From positions 1-5,081 of the forward strand of contig JAGOCL010000224.1 in assembly GCA_017998755.1 (NCBI GenBank): DNA of 5,081 nt, in the 5' to 3' direction. The notes beneath the pieces are model-generated. The model made no database searches, had not been told where the DNA came from, and was given only the letters and a program-made list of their open reading frames with translations. Made by a program: the position numbers and the translations under genes. Shown piece after piece: positions 1 to 5,081 of the stretch (positions are counted from its first letter, which is position 1; the number at the start of each line of letters is the position of its first letter). This DNA comes from Spirochaetota bacterium (GTDB lineage Bacteria > Spirochaetota > GWE2-31-10 > MWDO01).

Positions 1-201
1 AAAGGATTGAACGTTATCAATCCTACCGCGGCTATATTAGCCGGAGCTATGATGATGGAGTCTCTTGGCGAAACGCAAATCGCTATGGAGATCGAGTCTG
101 CGATGAAAAAAGTATTGAAAGAGATGAAGTCGACAAGCGCCGGTAAAATGGGGATGACTACTTCGGAAGTAGGGGATAAAGTAGCAAAGTATTGCGTTTG
201 A
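1..201 (+). CDS. Isocitrate/isopropylmalate dehydrogenase family, C-terminal fragment (5' end outside window)
   Basis: This is the last 66 codons of a gene that enters the window from the left in frame 1 and ends at TGA 199-201. The peptide has the C-terminal signature of the NAD(P)-dependent beta-decarboxylating dehydrogenases: NPTAAILAGAMMMESLG (the helix after the substrate and cofactor loops), then an amphipathic helix with IESAMKKVL, then TTSEVGD close to the end. Enzymes of this family oxidatively decarboxylate isocitrate, 3-isopropylmalate or related 2-hydroxyacids in the cytoplasm. The TSEVGD ending resembles the broad isocitrate/isopropylmalate group, but the residues that decide the substrate lie outside the window, so I give no gene symbol. 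An internal TTG at 7-9 is in frame but is not the start, because the family protein is normally more than 330 residues long. A 59-bp gap separates it from the next gene, so co-transcription is possible but unproven. Confidence 0.88.
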   Translation, partial: KGLNVINPTAAILAGAMMMESLGETQIAMEIESAMKKVLKEMKSTSAGKMGMTTSEVGDKVAKYCV

Positions 202-260
202 TTATCTCCTGCAATATTTTTTGCTCGTTTGATTCGCAATTTTATTAACGAGGGATAACA

Positions 261-1181
261 ATGGCGGCTGTAGAAAGATATACGTTAAGGGAAATTGATA
301 CTCTGATTAAGGATGGGAAAAAGTACAGATTATTCAAACCTTTTTTTTATAACGGTCAGATATTATTTAACGTCGAAAAAGTCCTTAATGAAAAAGATAT
401 TCTTAGACTTGAAGGTAAAATTTACGGACCGATAGAGGTTGTTCCGGCTGTTGAGCATACGACGGACGATAAAATAAGAAACGCCGTTATTGAAAATTGT
501 ATAAAAATTTTAAAAAAATCGTCTTTGTTTCACATCGACGACGTTAGACATTTGGAATTTGTTATGCGTAAAGAGTGCGAAAAACTTTTTACGGGGATAC
601 TTTCTAACAGTCCTCACGTCGCTCAAAAGGTTTTGGAAATCTTTCAGTTTTCGAAGAAACTGTTTCTTCATAGCGTGAACGTCGCGATAATATCAACCGT
701 AATAGATTTGGGGATGCAAAATAAAAAAAAGATGCATAACGCTCTCCGAAGCGAAGAGCTTTTAGTCGCCGCGTTACTACACGACGTCGGATTTCTAAAT
801 TTACCGGTATCTTTGGTAGAAAAACGTAGAGTCGAATATACCGAAGAAGAGAAAAAGCTTTATCTAACTTATCCGGAGGAGAGTAAAAAAATTGCGGCGA
901 CTCTTGGGGACAACATACGTAGTAAAACAATAGACGTAATATATCAGCATCAGGAGAGACTAACGGGGCAAGGGTTTCCTCAGCATTTGAAAGGAAGTAA
1001 AATAGAGGATATGGCTTTAGTTATAGGGTTAGCCGACGAATTTGACTTACTTATATCAAAAGAGACTGCCGAACATCAACGAACCATTTCTGAAGCGATG
1101 AGCAGGTTTTCCAGATACGGGCAAATTATCGGGAACGATATTGTAGATTCATTTTATACATGGTTTAGATATTTAAAGTAA
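261..1181 (+). CDS. Degenerate HD-GYP domain protein
   Basis: A 306-residue cytoplasmic protein with no signal peptide or membrane segment. Residues about 22-61 resemble the short subdomain that precedes many HD-GYP domains (FKPFFYNGQILFNVEKVL). Residues about 115-305 match the HD-GYP fold: H137 in LHSVNVA, H174-D175 in ALLHDVG, H230 in IYQHQERLTGQGFP and D259 in LADEFD. HD-GYP enzymes hydrolyse cyclic di-GMP using a two- or three-metal centre. Several signature residues differ here. The lysine after HDxG is F178, the histidine of the usual HP motif is Y204 (TYPEE), the second histidine of HHE is Q231, and GYP reads GFP (238-240). The basic HD metal residues remain, but much of the second metal site appears lost, so it may bind ligand or protein rather than cleave c-di-GMP. 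The ATG at 261 has a good ribosome site (GAGGGA at 250-255). A bactofilin gene follows 13 bp downstream. The family call is firm; activity is unknown. Confidence 0.85.
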   Translation: MAAVERYTLREIDTLIKDGKKYRLFKPFFYNGQILFNVEKVLNEKDILRLEGKIYGPIEVVPAVEHTTDDKIRNAVIENCIKILKKSSLFHIDDVRHLEFVMRKECEKLFTGILSNSPHVAQKVLEIFQFSKKLFLHSVNVAIISTVIDLGMQNKKKMHNALRSEELLVAALLHDVGFLNLPVSLVEKRRVEYTEEEKKLYLTYPEESKKIAATLGDNIRSKTIDVIYQHQERLTGQGFPQHLKGSKIEDMALVIGLADEFDLLISKETAEHQRTISEAMSRFSRYGQIIGNDIVDSFYTWFRYLK

Positions 1182-1194
1182 ATTAGAGGTTTTT

Positions 1195-1548
1195 ATGCCG
1201 TTAGAAGAGTTTAATAGGATTGACGAGGAATATTTTAAGACAATATTAGAAGACGATTTTGTTTTTGAAGGCGCTATTAAAATACCCGATTCTTTGATAA
1301 TAAAAGGGAAGATAAAAGGTAAATTGGAATCCAATAATCTTGTAGTAATCGGTCCGAATTCTATAATCGACGCCGATATTACTTCAAAACAGTTGCAATG
1401 TTACGGAAAAATTAATGGAAACATTACTATAGAAGACGAAGTTTATTTTCACTCGCCGTCGGTTATAAACGGGGATATAACTACTAATTTGATAACGGTC
1501 GAAAAAGGGTGTAAAATTAACGGAAAAGTCCGAATGTTAACGAAATAA
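1195..1548 (+). CDS. Bactofilin (polymer-forming cytoskeletal protein)
   Basis: A 117-residue protein whose residues about 23-115 form the short-period beta-helix of bactofilins. Gly-Asn/Asp/Lys turns recur between hydrophobic strands: IIKGKIKGKL, VVIGPNSIIDADI, LQCYGKINGNI, VINGDI, LITVEKGCKINGKV. Bactofilins assemble without nucleotide into filaments on the inner face of the membrane and act in cell shape, envelope-enzyme positioning or motility. The N-terminal tail (1-22) is acidic and aromatic and lacks a transmembrane segment; in bactofilins such tails contact the membrane or partners. The length is typical of short single-domain members. The start is set by AGAGG at 1185-1189, five bases before ATG. 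It lies 13 bp after the HD-GYP-like gene and 21 bp before the TPR gene, so it is almost certainly co-transcribed with them. The fold call is strong; the cellular role is inferred from the family. Confidence 0.9.
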   Translation: MPLEEFNRIDEEYFKTILEDDFVFEGAIKIPDSLIIKGKIKGKLESNNLVVIGPNSIIDADITSKQLQCYGKINGNITIEDEVYFHSPSVINGDITTNLITVEKGCKINGKVRMLTK

Positions 1549-1569
1549 TTATTTTAAAAGGATACCATT

Positions 1570-2226
1570 ATGAGAAATATACCTATTTTGATGTTATTGT
1601 TGTTATGCGGAGCTCAGGCGTTTTATTCGCAAGACGCGACCGGAGACGTTAAGGTAAAAAACGGATGGGATTACTATTCCGAGGGCAATTATAGAAAGTC
1701 GCTTGAAGCTCTTCAAACAGAAAAGAGGTATTTTCCGGATAGGGTAAATATATACGTTATATCCGGTTGGAATTATAGAGAATTGAAGGAATTTAACAAT
1801 ATGGAGGCGACCTCCTTAGAAGGGCTTAAATACCAGCCGACAGATTCAAGATTACACAGGAATTTAGGCGAGGCTTATTATTACCAAAATAAATTTATAG
1901 ATGCGGTAAGAGCTTTTGAGACTTATCTAAAATATAAATATCAGCCGAAAAACGACGCATACTTGCCGACGGTATATTATTATTTAGGCGTATGTTATTT
2001 AAATTTAAAGCAATATCGTAAAGCGGATATTTGCTTTTCGTATTCAAAATATTATACTCCAAACAATTCTCAGACTATTTTATTTTTAGCTGAATGTAAA
2101 GAGAATTTAGCCGAATACGATAAGGCGTATAAGTTTTACGAAGAGTCTTTACGTATTAAACCAAACAACACAAAGGGGTTAGAAGGTTTGAACAGGCTAA
2201 AAAATAAGATTACAAAAGCAAATTAG
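1570..2226 (+). CDS. Exported tetratricopeptide repeat (TPR) protein
   Basis: A 218-residue protein that begins with a Sec-type signal peptide: R2, then a hydrophobic core ILMLLLLCG, then AQA at 15-17 as a likely signal peptidase I site. C13 sits inside the hydrophobic core with leucines before it, which is a poor lipobox, so a lipoprotein is less likely though not excluded. The mature part is about five TPR-like helix pairs, near 26-57, 59-91, 94-122, 134-166 and 168-201. Recognisable pieces are WDYYSEGNYRKSLEAL, LHRNLGEAYYYQNKFIDAVRAFETYL, YYLGVCYLNLKQYRKADICF and AEYDKAYKFYEESLRIKPNN. TPRs are protein-interaction scaffolds, so a periplasmic adaptor role is likely, but no partner can be named. 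The ribosome site is AAAAGGA at 1556-1562. The gene is tightly linked to the bactofilin upstream, and its TAG stop is one base before the mtaB start. Confidence 0.85.
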   Translation: MRNIPILMLLLLCGAQAFYSQDATGDVKVKNGWDYYSEGNYRKSLEALQTEKRYFPDRVNIYVISGWNYRELKEFNNMEATSLEGLKYQPTDSRLHRNLGEAYYYQNKFIDAVRAFETYLKYKYQPKNDAYLPTVYYYLGVCYLNLKQYRKADICFSYSKYYTPNNSQTILFLAECKENLAEYDKAYKFYEESLRIKPNNTKGLEGLNRLKNKITKAN

Positions 2227-2227
2227 A

Positions 2228-3505
2228 TTGAAAACCTTCAGCGTCATTACTCTCGGATGCAAATTAAATATTTACGAATCCGAGTCGATTTCCAGCGATC
2301 TGATTAGTAACGGTTACGTTAAATCAGAAGATTTCTCAAAATCTGATCTGGTCGTTATTAATACGTGTACCGTTACTTCCAGAGCGGATTCAAAATGTCG
2401 GAATATCATTAGAAGAGTAAAAAAAATCAATCCGGTTTGTATTTTAGTCGCGACTGGATGCCTTGTCGAGACCGATTATAAGACTTTAAAAGTAATACCG
2501 GAAATAGATATATTTATTGAAAACAAAAGTAAAGATAAAATACTCGACGCCATAAAATTATTTGACGCAAAAAAAAGCGCGTTTTTATATAAAAACGAAC
2601 TTGACGGCAGATTTAATTTCTTTCAATCCCAAAATTCAAAACGTTCGCGCGGATTTGTAAAAATTCAGGACGGTTGCGATAATTATTGTAGTTATTGTAA
2701 AATTCCTTTTGCCAGAGGAAATAACGTCTCTAGAGATATCAATGACATTTTTTCTGAAATAGAGGCCCTCGCGTCTAACGGATATAAAGAGATCGTTTTT
2801 ACCGGTATTAATATAGGTAGTTTTAATAATAACGGACGAAATTTTAGCGCATTTCTAGACGAGACTTCAAAAAATTTTGGAGATATAAGATTCAGACTGG
2901 GATCTATAGAACCTCAGTATATAGACGCCGGTTTTCTTAAGGTTTTGACTAACGATAATATCTGTCCGCATATCCATATACCACTTCAAAGCGGCTCGGA
3001 CGCAATTTTAAAGACAATGAACAGAAGATACGATATCAAAATGTTTAAAAATATTATAGACGATATAAAAAAAAGCCGAGATAATGTTTTTTTATCTACA
3101 GATTTAATTGTCGGATTTCCCGGCGAAACGGACGAAGACTTTGAAAAGGGTAAAAACCTTATTGATGAAATTGGGTTTTCTTACGTTCATTTGTTTAGTT
3201 TCTCGCCGCGAGAGGGAACGGCGGCTTATACGATGAGCGATAGAGTCGCCGACGGAGTTGTCGAAAATCGTATGAATGAACTTGAAAATATAGTATCGAC
3301 ATTAAATTATAATTATAAAAAATCAAATATCGGAAGAATATTGAAGATATTGATAGAAAGAAGTAAAAATAATAACATAACAGGGAAAAGCGAAAACTAT
3401 CTCGATATTATTGTTAAAAACAATCTCAATCTTGAAAGAAAAACTATCTATGAAGTAAAAGTTACCGATATGATAGACGGAAATTTGTACGGCGAGTTAA
3501 AATAA
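2228..3505 (+). CDS. mtaB: tRNA t6A37 methylthiotransferase MtaB (TTG start)
   Basis: A radical SAM enzyme that converts N6-threonylcarbamoyladenosine at tRNA position 37 to its 2-methylthio form, in the cytoplasm. The 425-residue length is normal for the family. The N-terminal methylthiotransferase domain carries the three cysteines for the auxiliary [4Fe-4S] cluster: C11 (TLGCKLN), C47 (NTCTVT) and C78 (ATGC). The radical SAM CxxxCxxC is C150, C154, C157 in QDGCDNYCSYC. Further signatures are GSIEP (225-229), HIHIPLQSGS (248-257) and DLIVGFPGETDEDF (292-305). A TRAM-like RNA-binding domain fills about 367-425. NTCTVTSRADSKCRNIIRR points to MtaB rather than MiaB or RimO. The start is TTG at 2228: the frame is closed by TAA at 2198-2200, no ATG or GTG lies between, and the family N-terminus begins here. 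There is no clear ribosome site and only one base after the TPR stop, which suggests translational coupling. Confidence 0.93.
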   Translation: MKTFSVITLGCKLNIYESESISSDLISNGYVKSEDFSKSDLVVINTCTVTSRADSKCRNIIRRVKKINPVCILVATGCLVETDYKTLKVIPEIDIFIENKSKDKILDAIKLFDAKKSAFLYKNELDGRFNFFQSQNSKRSRGFVKIQDGCDNYCSYCKIPFARGNNVSRDINDIFSEIEALASNGYKEIVFTGINIGSFNNNGRNFSAFLDETSKNFGDIRFRLGSIEPQYIDAGFLKVLTNDNICPHIHIPLQSGSDAILKTMNRRYDIKMFKNIIDDIKKSRDNVFLSTDLIVGFPGETDEDFEKGKNLIDEIGFSYVHLFSFSPREGTAAYTMSDRVADGVVENRMNELENIVSTLNYNYKKSNIGRILKILIERSKNNNITGKSENYLDIIVKNNLNLERKTIYEVKVTDMIDGNLYGELK

Positions 3506-3536
3506 AAAAACCGTTTGAAAAACAAACGGTTTTTTT
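3504..3536. terminator. Bidirectional intrinsic terminator shared by mtaB and the convergent tRNA
   Basis: A perfect 7-bp stem, CCGTTTG (3511-3517) with CAAACGG (3523-3529), encloses a five-A loop. Seven A (3504-3510) lie on the left and seven T (3530-3536) on the right, so the stem can extend through A-T pairs. Read on the + strand it ends the mtaB operon with a U tract, and it begins inside the mtaB stop codon. Read on the - strand it also ends in a U tract, about 14 bases after the tRNA 3' end. It therefore probably stops transcription from both sides. Confidence 0.92.
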
Positions 3537-3550
3537 ATTTGTCGTAATAA

Positions 3551-3624
<74 letters not shown>

Positions 3625-3635
3625 GACGGTTGCTT

Positions 3636-3664
3636 TTTATATAATAATTCGTTTTTTTTGTCAA
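3636..3664 (-). promoter_or_regulatory. Sigma70-type promoter of the tRNA gene
   Basis: On the - strand a perfect -35 box TTGACA (3659-3664) is followed by a 17-base AT-rich spacer and a -10 box TATAAA (3636-3641, five of six matches). The spacer starts with seven A, which could add curvature. Transcription would start near 3629-3630, leaving only about five bases before the tRNA 5' end at 3624. The position, perfect spacing and near-consensus boxes fit a strong tRNA promoter independent of the upstream protein gene. Confidence 0.87.
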
Positions 3665-3694
3665 TATTTTTTTAGAATTTTAAATCTATAAAAG

Positions 3695-4942
3695 TTAATA
3701 ATTATTTCTAACTAATCGAAAGCCCAAGTCGTCTTCGTCGTAGTCTTCGTCTTTTTTATCGCGATAAGAAACTTCCGTTGCGAGTTTACCGTTTGAATAC
3801 GAGCCGCCTCTTATAACTCTTTTCGAGCCGGAAGAGGGGCCTTGCGGATCTATTTGATTGTCTTCGTAATATTTTCTGTCGTAATAATCCCAACACCATT
3901 CGCTTGCGTTTCCGGTCATATCGTAGATTCCAAGATCGTTTGGCTTTTTTGTCCCGACAACGCTTGTTTTATCGTCCGAGTTATTATTGTAAACGGCAAC
4001 TTCGTCGATATTGTCGCTACCGCTGAATTTATATTTTCTATTATTTACGCCGCCTCGAGCCGCGTATTCCCATTCCGCTTCCGTAGGTAGTCTGTAGCCG
4101 TTAGCCTTCATATCGCGCTTTACTTCGTCGTTTTTGAAAGTATAAACCTTAGTAAGCCCATCTTTCTCGCTTTTTTTATTGCAGAATTCAACCGCGTCAA
4201 GCCATGATACGCATTCGACCGGCTTGTCGTCGTTTTCGTGCCAGGAAGGATTATCATCCATTATAGATTTCCAGTCTTTTTGAGTAACCTCGTATTTGCC
4301 GATCCAGAAACTCGATACCGTTACCGAATGAAATCTTTCGTCGCTTAATTTTTTATCTGTACTACCCATTATAAAATCGCCGCCTTGAACGAATATCATA
4401 TCAGCAGAAATTATCGGAGTTTTATCAATATTAACGGTCGAATTTATATCGTCTCTGTTTTTTGTTTTATCGAGTCCGTCGTCGTTGGTAAAAACTAGTA
4501 TAGCCAAATTCTGAATCAGTCCGGGAATCTCGTCTTCATTTCTAGTCGTAATATTTTTTGCAAATTTTGCTAGACCCGTAGAAACTTCAACGCCGCGCAT
4601 ATTTATCGTGATCATAGAACCGATTTTTGTAACGCTACCGAGTATAACGAGCTTTACGCCATGAAGATTGCCTAAGTCTTCTCTTAATCTATCGTTAAAA
4701 TCATCGGAATTTTGTAAATTAAGCTCTTTCATTAGTTTATCGAGTTGGTTTCTTTCGATTACTTCAAAATCGCTCGTATTTATAATTGAAGTCATAAGAT
4801 TTTCAACAATCGCTTCGGCTAATATGGGATCGACTCCTTTAGCCGCAAAATTTAATATAGCCACTCTTGTTTTTGTATTTTCAGTGGAATTCAAGAAAAC
4901 GCTAAATAAAAGTATTAACGTTAAAATTATATTTTTTTTCAT
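3695..4942 (-). CDS. Secreted protein with CsgG-like N-terminal domain and FGE/SUMF1-fold C-terminal domain
   Basis: A 415-residue protein with an N-terminal signal peptide (MKKN, hydrophobic core IILTLILLFSVFL, cleavage probably near 19). There is no cysteine there, so it is not a lipoprotein. Residues about 25-150 resemble the CsgG/LpoB-type domain of envelope proteins: RVAILNF, FEVIERNQLDKLMKELNLQ and GVKLVILGSVTKIG. After a polar linker (about 152-178), residues about 181-413 form an FGE-sulfatase (SUMF1/EgtB) fold: MIFVQGGDFIMGS, FWIGKYEVTQKDW, PVECVSWLDAVEFCN, GYRLPTEAEWEYAARGG (282-298), GNASEW (344-349), RGGSY (378-382) and GFRLVR (407-412). The cysteine pair used by true formylglycine-generating enzymes after RGGS is absent (SNGKLATEV). 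An EgtB-type DinB domain is also absent. It is therefore probably a non-catalytic or differently active envelope protein. GGAG (4949-4952), six bases before ATG, supports the start. The gene lies upstream of the tRNA on the same strand; no clear terminator separates them. Confidence 0.88.
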   Translation of the reverse strand: MKKNIILTLILLFSVFLNSTENTKTRVAILNFAAKGVDPILAEAIVENLMTSIINTSDFEVIERNQLDKLMKELNLQNSDDFNDRLREDLGNLHGVKLVILGSVTKIGSMITINMRGVEVSTGLAKFAKNITTRNEDEIPGLIQNLAILVFTNDDGLDKTKNRDDINSTVNIDKTPIISADMIFVQGGDFIMGSTDKKLSDERFHSVTVSSFWIGKYEVTQKDWKSIMDDNPSWHENDDKPVECVSWLDAVEFCNKKSEKDGLTKVYTFKNDEVKRDMKANGYRLPTEAEWEYAARGGVNNRKYKFSGSDNIDEVAVYNNNSDDKTSVVGTKKPNDLGIYDMTGNASEWCWDYYDRKYYEDNQIDPQGPSSGSKRVIRGGSYSNGKLATEVSYRDKKDEDYDEDDLGFRLVRNNY

Positions 4943-4970
4943 GTAAGACTCCGCGAATGATTTTTTTTAT

Positions 4971-4998
4971 ATAATAATACATTTATTCGAAATAACAA
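4971..4998 (-). promoter_or_regulatory. Possible promoter of the CsgG/FGE-fold gene
   Basis: On the - strand TTGTTA (4993-4998, four of six matches to TTGACA) is followed by 16 bases and TATTAT (4971-4976, five of six matches to TATAAT). Transcription would start near 4964, about 22 bases before the ATG and just ahead of the GGAG ribosome site. The whole 4943-5081 region is very AT-rich, so such matches arise easily by chance. I see no other gene, repeat or RNA structure in that 139-bp stretch. Confidence 0.35.
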
Positions 4999-5081
4999 GA
5001 TTTATAAGACAAATTTATATAATATTTTACATTTCAAATAAATTATTATTATTCCGCTTGAACTTATAATATATTAGTCTA

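Noticed and set aside
211..250. Possible hairpin (GCAA/TTGC at 211-224) or promoter (TTGCTC 221-226, TATTAA 243-248) ahead of the HD-GYP-like gene
   Set aside because: The stem is only four pairs with no proper T tract. The promoter has three of six -35 matches and would start transcription inside the ribosome site.
341..348. Eight-base homopolymer tracts (T8 at 341-348, A8 at 723-730, T8 at 4932-4939) as phase-variation switches
   Set aside because: They encode ordinary Phe/Lys codons, frames are intact, and tracts of this length are common by chance in AT-rich genomes.
604..930. Open frame of 108 codons on the - strand inside the HD-GYP-like gene
   Set aside because: It lies wholly within a gene with clear family motifs, its peptide resembles no known family, and it has no convincing ribosome site. 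It is a shadow frame.
3670..3694. Possible terminator after the CsgG/FGE-fold gene (AGATTTAAAATTCT on the - strand)
   Set aside because: The stem is short, AT-only apart from one pair, has a mismatch, and is followed on the - strand by A residues rather than T.
3842..4090. Open frame of 82 codons on the + strand opposite the FGE-fold domain
   Set aside because: The opposite strand encodes the conserved RLPTEAEWEYAARGG to GNASEW region. The + frame is hydrophobic antisense of that and lacks any domain.
4668..4946. Open frame of 92 codons on the + strand opposite the CsgG-like domain
   Set aside because: It is antisense to a well-supported coding region and signal peptide; the peptide is Ser/Leu-rich with no recognisable motif.
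5065..5070. TATAAT on the + strand as a -10 box for a gene beyond the right edge
   Set aside because: No -35-like hexamer lies at 16-18 bases upstream and the region is extremely AT-rich; the downstream gene, if any, is outside the window.

Overview
The window is AT-rich, gene-dense bacterial chromosome. The gene mix is a bactofilin, an HD-GYP-like protein with a short N-terminal subdomain, an exported TPR protein, MtaB, and a secreted CsgG-like/FGE-fold protein. This suggests a Gram-negative, low-GC lineage, and I lean towards Spirochaetota because I associate these families with it. That is inference from family content only; no rRNA or other phylogenetic marker is present.

Left block, + strand, 1-3536. 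The 3' end of an isocitrate/isopropylmalate dehydrogenase-family gene is followed after 59 bp by four closely packed genes: a degenerate HD-GYP protein (261-1181), a bactofilin (1195-1548), an exported TPR protein (1570-2226) and mtaB (2228-3505). The gaps between these four are 13, 21 and 1 bp, so they are probably one transcription unit. mtaB starts at TTG, almost on top of the TPR stop codon, with no clear Shine-Dalgarno. A strong hairpin with A and T tracts on its two sides closes the unit and also suits transcription arriving from the other side.

Right block, - strand, 3551-5081. A tRNA with anticodon CAT, most likely the AUA-reading tRNA-Ile2 and otherwise elongator tRNA-Met, points at the same terminator. 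It has a near-consensus sigma70-type promoter immediately upstream. Further upstream on the same strand is a secreted two-domain protein, with a CsgG-like N-terminal part and an FGE/SUMF1-fold C-terminal part that lacks the catalytic cysteines of true formylglycine-generating enzymes. Its 139-bp upstream region is very AT-rich and holds a plausible promoter; no other gene is visible there.

The left block could link envelope and cell-shape functions (bactofilin, exported TPR protein, HD-GYP-like protein) with a tRNA-modification enzyme, but the sequence does not show that they work together. I see no mobile element, CRISPR array, phage gene or clear defence system. The points most worth a second look are the degenerate HD-GYP/bactofilin pair, the CsgG-FGE fusion and the convergent mtaB/tRNA arrangement.
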